Below, piece after piece: positions 1 through 11,169 of a DNA stretch of 64,000 nt; position 1 is the stretch's first letter, and the number at the start of each line of letters is the position of its first letter. The notes under the pieces were generated by a model, which was given only the letters and a program-made list of their open reading frames with translations, had not been told where the DNA came from and searched no databases. The stretch is from Zasmidium citrigriseum. Lineage: Eukaryota > Ascomycota > Dothideomycetes > Mycosphaerellales > Mycosphaerellaceae. The DNA is taken from the NCBI GenBank assembly GCA_002786025.1, contig NHNW01000030.1:248001-312000 (forward strand), given 5' to 3'. Both the position numbers and the translations under genes were made by a program.

Positions 1-535
1 ATCTGGACTCAACTGCTTCTGGCGTACGGCGTACACAAATCTCTCCTCTTCATCAGAATACCCGTCACTCTGGCCATAACGCCAAAGGTCGTTAAGACGT
101 TGAGGAGTTGGGGCTGGAACATCGGCAGGACGAAGCCGAAATGAATGAAAATTTGTAGAATAGAGATAGACCGCCCTGCGCGACCAGAGCCGCTCCGCTC
201 ACCTTGTAACAAAAGCTTGTACAGATGGAGACACAGTTCTCGAGTGTGTTTGGAACCAAAGAATGGTTTGATGATCTATTTGAACACAGTATTGACGCTA
301 GCAATTGGCCGTCCCGCACGGAGTCTTCGGCAGCATTCAGAATGGGCTCGAATGAGATTACGCCTTTGCTGGATGCATTCTCGACAGCAGCCTGTGGCAA
401 GTCATAAAGGCATGGATCGTCAACGATGCTGCAGAAGGACCAAAAGACACAGTCGGGTAGAAGTCCGGATTCAGAAAGCCCGAGTCGGTTTCTCCATTTG
501 GACCGATTAGCCGGTGTGCCGGTGTTCCTCACCAC
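1..535 (-). other. Coding-like partial gene at left edge, frame unresolved
   Basis: Two stretches on the minus strand read like protein. One runs from about 500 down to about 195 and contains LPQAAVENASSKGVISFEP, ending in a good donor (AAG|GTGAGC). The other runs from about 190 to the window edge and contains RLNDLWRYGQSDGYSDEEE without a stop. I could not find a splice joining them in phase: the best acceptor after the donor (TTCCAG near 115) leads into a different frame that stops at about 9-11. No convincing ATG lies upstream. It may be the 5' part of a gene continuing left of the window, or a decayed one. No family recognised. Confidence 0.25.
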
Positions 536-563
536 CTGGCTTCCGCTGCATCACTCCATCCTT

Positions 564-2100
564 TCACACATCTAGATTTACATGCACGGCTTTCGTCTGG
601 GTGTATGCGTCCAATGCAAATTGTCCCAACTCCCGTCCCATGCCGGACGACTTGTACCCGCCAAACGGAATGCCATAATGCGAATCACCGCTCGAATTGA
701 TCCACACCATGCCAGCCTTCAGCTTGCGCGCGACCTTATGGGCACGCGATATCTTCTCCGTGAAGAGCGCGGCAGCCAGGCCATATGATGTATCATTGGC
801 CTTCGCAATCGCATCGGCGTCGTCGGTGAAGGTTGAGATGGTCACGACCGGGCCGAAAATCTCTTCCCTCACAATGGTACTCTTCTCAGCGGCATCGACA
901 AAGACCGTCGGCTGGATAAAGTATCCTTTACGATCGACCTTACTGCCTCCGATGATGGTCTTGGCACCCTCTTGTCTTCCTTGCTCGATGAACGACAAGA
1001 TCTTGTCAAATTGAGCTCGAGAAACTTGAGGTCCATGCGTCACGCCTTGTTCGAATGGGCCACCGATCTGGGAGTTCTTCTCTGCGAAGACCTTGAAGGC
1101 CTCGAGAAAGGTCTCATATATCTTCTCGTGCACGTATAGTCTGGACGTTGACGTACAGACCTGGCCAGAATTATCCATGATGCCGGAATGTGCCCACTTT
1201 ACGGCGTTCTCGAGCTCGGCGTCTTCGAAAACAATCAGGGGACTCTTGCCGCCACACTCCAGGGTGATGTTTTTGAGGTTGGTCGCGGCCGAGCGCATGA
1301 TGGCGCGACCGGTGGCTGTCGAGCCTGTGAAGGCGATCTTGTCAACTCTTTGGTGTTCAGCAAGCGCCTTTCCGGTCACGGAGCCGATGCCCGGAACGAC
1401 ATTCACGACTCCTGGAGGTAGGCCGGCTTCCTGGATGAGCTTTCCAAATAGCATTGCAGACAGAGGCGTCTGCTCGGCAGGCTTCAGGACAACTGTGTTC
1501 CCACAGGCCAATGCGGGTGCCACCTTCCAAGCAAGCATCATGAATGGAAAGTTCCACGGGATTATCTGGCCACAGACTCCGAGTGGCTCTTGCACTGTGT
1601 AGCATCTGCCGAGAGGTCAGTCAAGAAGTCTCCGCTGACTATCGCTTCCCATGAACTAACAGCTTGGATGAAGATGTATCTATCGACTTGCCATCGATCT
1701 TATCCGCCCAGGCGGCATAGTATTCGAAGACATTGACAGCTTCATCAAGATCAGCCTCCAGCGCAACCTCATAAGGCTTGCCCAGATCATATGCATCAAT
1801 CGCAGCCAATAACTTCCGGTTTCGATCAATGACCGCTGCGAGACCGAACAGCTTCGTCGATCGTTCTTTCGGAGTCAGGTCAGACCATGGTCCTTCATCA
1901 AAGGCCTTGCGGGCCGCATCGACGGCCACATCTACATCTGCGGGAGATGCGCCTTGTACGCTCAAGATGGGCTCATCGATACTCGGATCGATCACCTCGA
2001 ATGAGTCTCCTGTTCCTGCGACATATTCATTGTTGATGAAGAGGCCGATCGGTTGCTCATATTCGACGCCGTTGGGTAGATTGATCTTGGTTGACGACAT
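564..2100 (-). CDS. NAD(P)+-dependent aldehyde dehydrogenase (class 1/2 type)
   Basis: Complement of join(564..1605,1661..2100); 493 aa, the usual size for cytosolic ALDH1/2-type enzymes that oxidise aldehydes to carboxylic acids. The single 55-bp intron (GTTAGT...CGGCAG) restores phase exactly. Visible landmarks are the N-terminal GLFINNEYV segment, the PWNFPFMM nucleotide-binding region, FTGSTATGR, the general-base glutamate in ITLECGGKSP (about E263) and the catalytic cysteine in NSGQVCTSTSR (about C297), then EEIFGPVV and FGGYKSSGMGRE. No targeting signal is apparent, so a cytosolic enzyme is inferred. It is divergently transcribed from the Zn2Cys6 regulator, and an APC permease follows that regulator, so a role in catabolism of an imported amine or amino acid is plausible. 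The substrate cannot be read from sequence. Confidence 0.95.
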
Positions 2101-2471
2101 CTTTCAGCAAGAGCCTTGCGATTGACAATGGTTAGAATCGAGGGAAGAATGAACGAAAGCAAGCCATTGCTTGGCCTGCTGTATCTCGACTCTTCGCATC
2201 CAGTGATTGACGATCTGTCAAACCCAGCGAGCTCGAGCTCAAGCTCGATACGACGAGGGCGTACCTGCGACAACGCTAGCCCGAGTTGGTGGCAAAATGG
2301 GCAAGCGCGAACTCTATCCTGGTTGTTCTCTACCTCCTCACGGCTATCCGCACGCACAATGCTCATCACAACGAAACGCACACGACCTCTCACTGCCATT
2401 CCGACATGTTACCCCAGCATATCCTGTGACTCAGACTCCGAGGGCGCCGATGACACGAACTCACGCCCACA
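2101..2471. promoter_or_regulatory. Divergent promoter between aldehyde dehydrogenase and Zn2Cys6 regulator
   Basis: 371 bp separate the start codons of the two divergent genes, so both promoters must lie here. An imperfect repeat of the palindrome GAGCTC sits at 2229-2247 (GAGCTCGAGCTCAAGCTCG). Its symmetry makes it a candidate operator, but no factor is known to bind it, and I did not see a clear CGG-Nx-CCG pair typical of Zn2Cys6 proteins. Confidence 0.4.
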
Positions 2472-3812
2472 ATGGTGAACAGCACCAGTCGACGAATCGT
2501 TGAAGGATCCTGCTGGGCTTGCCGTAAAAGGCGCGTGAAGTGCAGCCTCGACAGGCCGAGCTGTACGCGCTGCCAGAGCGCTGGCACCGAATGCGAATAT
2601 GGGGCTAAGTTGCACTGGGTCGGTGGACCTGCAGCTCGTGGACGACATGCGCCAAATTCTTCTCCGTCGCCAAAGCCTGATCAGGCCATACATCTGCCAT
2701 TGTCTCCAACCCCATCGACACCGGATCTGGACACGGAATCTTCGATACTCTACTTTTACAACGCTGTCATTCCGCGTTTCCAACTCGAAGGTCGAGGCAT
2801 ACCGCTGGATGAAGGCCTCCTTTTCGGAGACTCGGCTCTTCGATCGGCAGTGTTGGCAGTCTCCAAGTCGCATTACGATCTCCACTCGCGATCTTGCAGC
2901 AATCACAATGGCCTCCGTTCGAGAGAACAATCTCGTCAAATGGCCCTCACGAGCTTTCGCAAACGGCTTGAATCGGGCATGAATTGCGCCACGACAGCCC
3001 AGAATCTGCTTCAGATTGTCATCCTATTTTGCATGCTGGACGGGGTGATCTTTCCCGCCATCGAAGGCAATGCATCGATCCAACATCTCAGGGGTGGTCG
3101 TTCGATACTGGATAGCTGGGGCTCAATTCCCTCGACTATGATCTTGGCTGGAGGGTTTCAAGCGCACCTGATTTCCACTTTTGTGACGATGGATCTGATT
3201 CATGCGCTCCTGTTTGGAGACGTGGATGCATGGTGGGGTCGGCTTGAATGCGGAGATCGCTTTTTGACTCTGATGAAAGCCTTCTCAGAGATCGCTTCAC
3301 TCGGACACATCGTCAAGAAAAATTTGCCTGGCGACGAAGGGATCAGGATGGCGGACAAGTGCATACCATCTATTCATGCGGCACTCGCTGCCTCCGATGG
3401 CCTGCGTACGACTCCAAAGTTCGCTTCAGAAAGTGATTGGGATGTCTTTTGCTCTGTCTACGACATCGCTATAACGATCTATATCCATCGGGCACTTCGC
3501 AATCGGGCCATGTCGGACGAGTTTGTCCAAGCTGCCACTCGGAGAGGGATCTCCATACTGATGGACGACCGCCTCCCTGGTATGCTCGCCCACTGTGTTG
3601 TCTTCCCGCTCCTGGTGATAGGAAGCCATTGCATCTACACACAGGATCGTAGAGCTGCGCAAGATTTCCTCTCGCGGTCGACGTCTTACCTCTCTTTCGG
3701 CAACCTTGAAGTCATGTCGAACTTGCTGCAGGGTATCTGGGCCAAAGAGAACCTCGACTTGACATGGTGGGAAATGTTCGAGCCAATATCAAGCACTACG
3801 TTCTTGTTCTAG
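2472..3812 (+). CDS. Zn2Cys6 fungal-specific transcription factor
   Basis: 446 aa, single exon. Residues 14-41 form a canonical binuclear zinc cluster with cysteines at 14, 17, 24, 31, 34 and 41 (spacing 2-6-6-2-6) and the basic run RKRRVK. A Pro/Ser-rich linker follows (about 50-85). The remainder is helical and resembles the C-terminal fungal transcription factor domain (Fungal_trans_2 type), with signature-like stretches such as LRGGRSILDSW and HRALRNRA. Nuclear and DNA-binding by family knowledge. Position between a divergent aldehyde dehydrogenase and a downstream permease suggests a pathway-specific regulator of both, which is inference. The ATG at 2472 leaves 13 residues before the cluster, normal for the family. 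Confidence 0.93.
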   Translation: MVNSTSRRIVEGSCWACRKRRVKCSLDRPSCTRCQSAGTECEYGAKLHWVGGPAARGRHAPNSSPSPKPDQAIHLPLSPTPSTPDLDTESSILYFYNAVIPRFQLEGRGIPLDEGLLFGDSALRSAVLAVSKSHYDLHSRSCSNHNGLRSREQSRQMALTSFRKRLESGMNCATTAQNLLQIVILFCMLDGVIFPAIEGNASIQHLRGGRSILDSWGSIPSTMILAGGFQAHLISTFVTMDLIHALLFGDVDAWWGRLECGDRFLTLMKAFSEIASLGHIVKKNLPGDEGIRMADKCIPSIHAALAASDGLRTTPKFASESDWDVFCSVYDIAITIYIHRALRNRAMSDEFVQAATRRGISILMDDRLPGMLAHCVVFPLLVIGSHCIYTQDRRAAQDFLSRSTSYLSFGNLEVMSNLLQGIWAKENLDLTWWEMFEPISSTTFLF

Positions 3813-4245
3813 CAGCATTCGCGAGTTCGCAAGTGAACTATCGCATGGCCCTTCCCCATCAGGCCATTACGATGAAGGCGAGGCTGATGTTTGCACGGGC
3901 TGCTCTCACACCATCATCACGTTCAGTGAGAACTGGAAAGTCCAGACCGCGGAAATAAACCTTCAAACCATGATCTGCATCCAATGCCTTCCCCGCACCT
4001 CTGGTCAAGCTCTGGGACCGCTGAGCTTGTCGGGCTATAGGATGAGCTTAAAAGATGTGCGTGTACCGGCGCGACGTAACCCGAAGCGGTATGAAAATCG
4101 CCAGGAGGGTGCATCTGCTGACATCCACTGGTTCTTCACAATTTGCGGGCCTCAATTGTCTGCCATCTTGTATAACAAGACCTTCGCTCTAATGACTTTG
4201 GCTTGTGACATCTGAAGGAGTACGACCTCACCGTCGCAGGGCATC
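3813..4245 (+). other. Intergenic, promoter of the permease
   Basis: 433 bp between the regulator stop and the permease ATG on the same strand. No gene, RNA gene or clear repeat seen. Confidence 0.5.
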
Positions 4246-6005
4246 ATGGACGAGAAGAACCATTCTACTGGCAACGAAAGCATCGATGCCGAACGGGCGA
4301 AAAATGCCAATGGCCCCGTCGACGTTCAAAATGCAGAGCTGGCTGAACTCGGATACACGCCAGAACTTCATCGCAATCGATCGCTATACACCCTGCTCTT
4401 CCAGAGCCTGGCCATTGTCGCTGTCCCGTATGGCGAGGGCAGCGCACTGAACAGCGCCATCATTGGAGGCGGTCAATTACCGTACTTTGTCGGTTGGATT
4501 ATGGTCTCTGTCCTCGATCAAGCCATAGCCATGAGCCTTGCAGAATTGGCTTCGAAGTTCCCGACGTCTGCTGGACCGTACTACTGGGTATACCAACTTC
4601 TTCCAGAAGGGCGGGCGAGGGTGGTGCTTTCGTTCATCACTGGCTGGACGTGGCTCGTTGGCAATTGGACTATCGCCTTAAGTGTCAACTTTGGAATGGC
4701 GTCGTTGATTGCTGGGACGGTGACAATGTATGTGATTTCTCCAACGCTGTGGGTGTAGCTGACCTGTCCAGGTACCATCCCGACTGGGTTGCATCATCCT
4801 GGCAACTGCTGCTAATCTTCTACGCCGTCTGTCTGGGCACTTTTATCGTGTGTGCGTTTGGCAATCGCATGCTGCCATACATCGACACAGCAGCATCCAT
4901 ATGGAATGCTTTGTGCATTTTGGTCGTATTCATTGGCCTATCCGCCACGGCAAATGTCGGACGACACAGCGCAGGAGAAGCGCTCGCTCATTACGACAAG
5001 TCTCTTTCTGGCTGGGGAGGTTTCAGCTACTTTATCGGACTCTTGCCTGCAGCATACACATACGCCGCAGTGGGAATGATTGCCAGCATGGCTGAAGAGG
5101 TCAGAGAACCGGATGTTGAATTACCTAAGGCATTGTGCTTGAACATCCCAATCTCAGCAATTGCAGGGCTTTTGTGAGTACATTCTACCACAAGATTTGC
5201 TTTCTCGCTAATAAGACAACAGCTTCATCCTCCCGATCTGCTTCACGCTCCCACCGCTGGAGGACATCCTGAACGCTCCTGCTGCTCAAGGCCTTCCTTA
5301 CATCTTCCACGTTGTCATGGGCTCTCCCGGCGGAGGTCTAGCACTCATGTTCTTCGTTCTCGGCGTGGGAGTGTTCTGCTCCATCTCCATCACGACAACA
5401 GCTTCGCGCTGTACTTGGGCTTTCGCTCGGGACCGAGCGATTCCATTCTCAGCACTCTGGGCTCGACTGGATCTCGACCGGGTGCCTGTCTTGGCTCTGC
5501 TATTGACGACCGTCGTGCAAATGCTGTTGGGTCTTATCAACCTGGGTTCAACGAGTGCATTCACTGCGTTCGCGAGTGTGGGCGTGATGGTATGTTCGCA
5601 TCGACCACCCCATCCCAGAACAATGGACTGACCGTTCTTGCTACAATAGGGCCTCGCCGCCGGCTACGGCATCCCAATAGCCGTCAGCATGCTGTCTTTC
5701 CGTCGTGCCGTCTCCACCGCACGCTTCAAGTTTCCGGCTCCTCTCGGCTGGACTTTGAATGCAGTGGCCGTCGCATGGATCGCTTTTCAGATGGTTCTGT
5801 TCTCAATGCCGACGGCTTTACCGGTCACAGCGACGAGCATGAACTATGCGAGTGTGGTATTGGTGGGATTCATGGCGTTGAGCGTGGGCTACTATGTCAT
5901 TTGGGCACGGAAAGGTGAGTTCACAAAGTCTCCAACGCAATGCAAAAGATGCTGACATTCCATTCCGCAGCCTATGAGGGGCCACCGAAATCTGATGGAT
6001 TCTGA
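4246..6005 (+). CDS. APC-superfamily permease (GABA / amino acid / choline type)
   Basis: join(4246..4727,4772..5173,5223..5589,5650..5914,5971..6005), about 516 aa. All four introns (44-60 bp) splice in phase. After a polar N-terminus of about 45 residues ending in AELAELGYTPELHR come the family landmarks: AVPYGEGSALNSAIIGGG, then SLAELASKFPTSAGPYYWVYQL in the third transmembrane region, a long chain of hydrophobic helices (about 12), and the cytosolic motif ASMAEEVREPDVELPKA. These fit the fungal amino acid-choline-type transporters (UGA4/HNM1-like). It ends in a short hydrophilic tail (AYEGPPKSDGF). Plasma or vacuolar membrane uptake of an amine, amino acid or choline is inferred. Neighbouring regulator and aldehyde dehydrogenase suggest the substrate is degraded to an aldehyde. 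Confidence 0.93.
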
Positions 6006-6544
6006 GGATTGTACGCGCGAGTCTACCACAGCTGATCGCTCCAGAATTTTGATAACCCGATAATGGCAACGAGAGCGAACACGAGAGCATGGGCGCGCAT
6101 ATGTGACTCAGGAAGCAGACAGTTGACACTGTTCATCGAAATCTGAATTGCATCTTCGTGGATGATGGTTTGTGATCGTTCTCTCAATCTCGCATAGGCA
6201 TACCCGAAGCAGAATGACAGTCAATCGTGGAAACGAGATCAAATGAAAAGGCCAAGACTTGCGCCTCGTCTGATATGGAGTCCGGTCTGGACGAGCGGAC
6301 CATTTGCCCTGGTTACTGCCTCTTTGAGCAAGACCTTCAGACTTTCCCCAGACCCCACACTTCAATGTCGATCTGTCGATCTCTTGGACATTGGATCATG
6401 CCAGTCAGGAACCAGACAAAAGAAAACAGTCCCGATAAGAAAGAGCACAGGTCACTTGTGCCTGGATATATCACCAGGGCCAAACGCAGTCGCCGCTCGA
6501 TCTCACGCACCTAACCACACCACCGTTCCCAAACAACATCCAAC
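6006..6544. other. Intergenic, promoter of small secreted protein gene
   Basis: 539 bp. Pyrimidine-rich tracts precede the ATG at 6545, as expected of a fungal 5' leader. No gene seen. Confidence 0.5.
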
Positions 6545-7163
6545 ATGCGTCTCTTGATACAATCCACCCTCGCCCTCCTAACCCTCCCCACCCTCCTCCT
6601 CGCCCAATCTTCCGCCGCACCCTGCCTCTCACATCCCGAAGCATCCAACATCGCCCTCCGCTGGTTCACGATCTTCGAAACCGACTCCAAAGGCAGCGGC
6701 ACAGGAGCCGCCTTAGTCAACAACACCCTCGCCCCAAACTTCACTTACACCGACGAAGGTGCAACCTTTGGCGACCCAACACCTCTTTACAGCAACCGGT
6801 CCGCGGTCTATGAGAGTGTGAGCGGGAGCGGGTATAGCGGAGCTCTTGTGACAGATGTCAAGTATGACGTCCTGTACGTATTTGAGAGCTGCGATGTCAT
6901 TGGGGCGAGATGGAGAGGAAGGAGTCTGAGTGCTAAGAGTGAGAATGTGTGAGTATTTGATATGACTTGGAGGGTTTGGTGAGGGTTTTGCTGATGTTTG
7001 AGTTAGGACGGTTCCTGTCGGCACGAAAATTAGCTATCTGGGGACGGATTATTTGCAGGTGGACTTGGAGACGAGGCTGATCTATAATGCGACGAGTTCG
7101 TCTGATTTGTTGAACTATTACATGCAGTTGGGCGATGCGAAGGTCATTGGCGGGATGAGATGA
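6545..7163 (+). CDS. Small secreted NTF2/SnoaL-like protein
   Basis: join(6545..6948,7007..7163), 186 aa. The intron (GTGAGT...GTTAG, 58 bp) restores phase. The N-terminus is a classic signal peptide (basic Arg2, hydrophobic run LLIQSTLALLTLPTLLLA, cleavage likely near QSSAAP). The mature part has the alternating helix/strand layout of NTF2-like folds: LRWFTIFETD, LAPNFTYTDEGATFGD, a strand pair around VTDVKYDVLYVFESCDVIGARWRG, and a terminal YLGTDYLQVDLE strand. Several N-glycosylation sequons are present (NNT, NFT, NRS, NAT). Extracellular location is inferred. Enzymatic activity is not evident; it could be an effector-like or moonlighting secreted protein. Confidence 0.85.
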
Positions 7164-10100
7164 TTGAGATTAGGGGTCGAATGGAATGAGGTTGCTGGTG
7201 TGGGGTCTTTCGAAGAGGGTGTATTGCGAGCGATTTGGAAGAGTCCACAGTCTTGGAGAGAAGGAAGTGAGGTCGAAGAACTTGGAAAGAGACCGGTACG
7301 GGTCTAAAGACCGGGTAATTCTTAGCCGAATAGCCGGTAGTCGACGGCCGACATCGACTTTTGAAAGCAATGATACCAGTCAATATGGTGCAGTACATTC
7401 TTACATTGTAAACAGTGAGCTACGTTTTTCTGAGACTTCCTTCAGGCACTTACAAATATTATTCAACCACGAGATGGAAACTTTCTCCCACGTTACGGCA
7501 ACCGAAGAACGACAGCCATATCCCGACAAGCGCCAGCGACGGGGGTCTGCGGTTGCGGATACGGGCGTCGTTATGGCACTCCAATCAGGACGTTTTGACC
7601 TGGTCCGGCTCGTGTCTGGGCGAGTGCGGTTTTAGCGACTTCACCAGACGCTCCTCCCTCGCCTCGACCGCCCAGAATCTGCAATGCGGCCTGATCTCGA
7701 TCACAAGAATCACCAATGAGGGCCCCAGTCCAGCTTCACCATCCCCAGATTGAGATCACAGATCGCTGACTCTCCCACTGCTGAGCAGATCACGACATGC
7801 CTGGTTGTCGGTCCTGGAAGCACACCTAAAGAAAGAAATATTTCCGCAAGCACGCAACGCACAAACTGTATCCGGCAGAAAGCCTCAAGAGAGGAACATC
7901 TCCGACGGGGAAGTCCATGTATCCTGGAAAGAAGCTCAACTCTAAATCAACCTCTCGAACTGAAAATGCGGCAGGATGGGGATGAAACATATCTGGACCG
8001 GGCAGTTGGTTACTCAGATTGCTCCAACCACGTTTTGGGAGACATGATTCAGAAAGACTATGCGAAATTCTGTTCTGAAGGAGGGCTTTCTCCGATGCTC
8101 TTATCCAGGCGCTTGGGAAGACACGACTTGGCAGTCAACCGTGAGAAGACGAGGTCTCCAATATGGCAATGACTTGTTCTCTGGGGTAATGGCTGCTCTG
8201 GGTTGAATCACGCCTCCAAAGATGGCTTCTGGATTGCAGCGATTTACTCCTGGACAGACTACCTGGAACATTGCCCAGTCCATTGCAAAGCTCCAAAAAT
8301 ATCGTTTGGCCAAGTGTTTGGGTTTCCAACGGACTTTGGACCGGTTCCGACATGCTTCGACATGTGTGAATCTTTCCTTGGATTTGACCCTTCGAGGTCC
8401 GCCAGCACGGCTTGCAGATGCATTCTCAAGAAGTACCTCGTTTGTGAAGCTCGTTGCCAAGGTGAACAGCTTAGAGTGGCAGTGCTGTGTCCCAATCTCG
8501 AACAGATCACAGTCACGGTCTTGCAACAAACCAGCACATGTGCTTGATCCATCATTTCGGCAGACGATAACGGTAGCTCGTGAAGGTCGAAACCACGAAC
8601 TTCTGTTGCAGCAATGAAACATGAAGATTATACCTGGAAGCGATGCTCAGATACATCCAACATCGGACCTGCGTCGGGTGGCTGTGCAGCTGTGACGCTC
8701 GAGGCGAAACAAAGACACTCGGCTTGAAAGCGAGCGTTGCAGATGCATCTGGAATATCGTTGCCGGCGTGCAGCTGGATTGCAGGCTCGAGGGCTGGAAA
8801 TAAAGGCTCTGGCTCATGGCACTTGTATCTGCAGCCATGGCTTCGCATTTATGCATGAGGATATTGCGATTGTCGCGTAGCGACTATGCATGAGCTTCGT
8901 GGATCATTTCGGCAATGCAGCATCTGGGGATCGGTTGTCTTGTCGCCCATGTTGGACACTTCTCCATCGCGAGGCCGTGGGAACTGCAGACCAGGCAGAC
9001 CAGGCACGGGCTCAATCTCGTTTGGTTGGAGTTGGTTTCTTGAGAACAACACCGGCCCTCATCAATCCCGCTCTGCGATCGTTTTGCAGACGACAAGCCA
9101 GTGTTGGAGAGACGATCAATGCTTGGTATAGAAGCGGCGTGCGGTGAGTTGGGCAGCAAAGTCATGACCTGATGTCGGTACCTGGTGATGCAACAAGGTT
9201 TGAGTGGACGAAAGGGAGCCGCTGACGTTGAAATAGAGTTTTACTCGGCTCCACGAGTTCCTCTGTACTCTCGGCAGGAGGGATGAACAGCATCCGAGCC
9301 CTCAACGGTGGCCCGTTGGCCCTTGCTTTTGCCATTTCTGCCTCGAGTTGTCCACTTGAACCGTAGCCGACTTGCCACCCATCAAGCCACGATCTGATAA
9401 TTGAAGCCTGATCTGACCCCGACCGGTTATACTGCCATAGGAAGCGAATGTTGCAATATATCCGCTGATCGAGACTCCTTCTGCGTCAAGTAAAGTACGC
9501 GAGAAACTCTATGCCGAGCTGCCCGATTGTCACACCACTCGCAGAGAGCAATGACATCGATGGGACCTGCATCGAAGAACTTTGGCTTCCGCATCGAGCC
9601 AAGCGGAGGAACGCTTCAGAATGCGCCCCTGAGTCGTCCATGGAGGGTCTCGTCTTGGCTCCATTGGTGCAGCAATTTGCGACCGTGTCGTGCACTGCGT
9701 GGAGAGCAGGCGCTTCTGCTCGATGGCGTGTAGGGGCAGTTCGCTGATCTGTATGCTGACGCCACAGGGTCGCAGAGCTCATCAATGAAGCAAACATAAG
9801 GGTCAAGCGAGCGTGCCGCCAAAAAGAGTCTTGTTGACAGGAGCATGTTCTCGAAACTCACCTATGCACCGCCATCTGCCACGCGATTGAACAAGACAGG
9901 CACAATCATCTTATGACGACGAAATATAGCCCACCATAAGGGGTAAATGCGACACAAGCGACGCAAGCCAGCCGATCTTCCCAATCGAAAAACAGAAGGA
10001 TCCTCCCAAACTTCACCACGTTGACGCCCAAAGTTGCAATCTGAAACCCGCTCTTGGAGGTGGGCAGGGCTCTGTAACAGGAGGAAAGAAAGCTTAGCAG

Positions 10101-10227
10101 TCGCATATTCGGACTCTTCTCTTCTAGACCCACGAAACACCCGCTCCTGCATTTGTTGTTGGCCCAAGCGATCTTCCCTCTGGATTTATACTAACCGAGC
10201 CCGCTTTTCACTGTCTGCTGCTTCGTC
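7164..10227. other. Gene-poor 3.1-kb interval
   Basis: I read both strands and found only short overlapping open frames, with none showing a family motif or clean exon-intron structure. The longest (8101-8622 minus and 8222-8617 plus) overlap each other antiparallel, so at most one could be real. No AT-rich RIP-like collapse, terminal repeats or transposase remnants were seen. The last part before 10228 contains the promoter of the repeat protein. Confidence 0.4.
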
Positions 10228-11169
10228 ATGACTTCGAATATGCAGCAGTATCGGCGTGATCAGTTGTATCTTCCTACGGCGAACGGCAGTCCTACGCAGC
10301 AGAAGCAGCCTGCTGGGGACTATCAGAGTTACAAGAAGGAGTCTGCCTTCCGACGACTGGTCAGCGGGGCGTTGAGAGGACCTGGAGACAGACAGAAGAG
10401 ACGGCCGAGTGAAAGCGAGTACGAGAGCAAGCGACAGACGTTAGCTGCGTAAGTGTCGAAGCCTTGCACCGATCACTGGCATGTTACTGACCACTTCAGA
10501 CCGCCGCCGCCGCCTCCAGAGCCTGTACCTCGCTCAAGGCAAGATGAAAAAGAAAGCAAAGAACGACGCCGCAGATCGCATCGCAAGTCTACTTATACCG
10601 AAGCTCCCCGACCAGTACCCGAAGCCCCACAAGACGACCGACGAGATGTCAAGAGGTCCCACCGCAAGTCAATGTATGGTCAACTTCCGCGCCAAGCTCC
10701 CATCGAAGAACCACTTCCATCGCCTGAGGACATTCGCGAGAAGAAGAAGTCCCATCGCAAGTCAATGTATGGCCATATTCCCCGCCAGGAAGAGCCACCG
10801 CCACCACCACCTATCCCGAAGTCTTATCGCAAGTCCATGTATGGCGAATTGCCCCGTCAAGCGCCGGTAGACGACTACGAATATCGAAGGGTTCCGGACG
10901 AACGTCGCTACAGCAGAAGGCCAGAATTGAAACCTCTGTCATCGAACCCGGTGGTTACGCCTGTTGATCCGGCTCCTGATGAACGTCGCTACAGCCGGCG
11001 ACCGGAGTTGAAACCTCTTTCGTCGAACCCAGTTGTTACGCCTGTTGGTTCTGATGATTATCGACCTATTAATCCCAAGGCCGAGAACCGGGCTACGGTT
11101 GATGCGAGGAGGCCGTACACGACTGAGCGGTTGTCGAGGGCTTCGCATGTCTCGCGCAGGAGGGAGTAG
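10228..11169 (+). CDS. Disordered basic/proline-rich protein with SHRKSMYG repeats
   Basis: join(10228..10448,10500..11169), 296 aa; 51-bp intron (GTAAGT...TTCAG) in phase. No signal peptide, membrane segment or known domain. The N-terminal third (with SAFRRLVSGALRGPGDRQKRR) is basic. From about residue 75 a PPPPPPEPVPRS segment leads into four spaced copies of an S-[HY]-R-K-S-[MT]-Y unit, each followed by a G-x-[LI]-P-R-Q-type or proline-rich spacer. Then come two near-identical 23-residue copies beginning DERRYSRRPELKPLS. The protein is very rich in Arg, Lys, Ser, Pro and Tyr. The repeated R-K-S-M-Y could be a kinase or SH3-type docking site, but that is speculation. Family not recognised. 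Confidence 0.8.
10897..11046 (+). repeat. Direct repeat of 69 bp inside the SHRKSMYG gene
   Basis: Units at 10897-10965 and 10978-11046 each encode 23 residues beginning DERRYSRRPELK and are separated by 12 bp (D-P-A-P). The protein copies are identical while the DNA copies differ at several synonymous sites, so the duplication is not brand new. Confidence 0.85.

Noticed and set aside
1093..1602. Plus-strand frame over the aldehyde dehydrogenase
   Set aside because: Shadow of the conserved minus-strand enzyme.
8101..8622. Antiparallel frames in the 7-10 kb gap
   Set aside because: Frames on both strands overlap and neither shows family motifs or splice structure.
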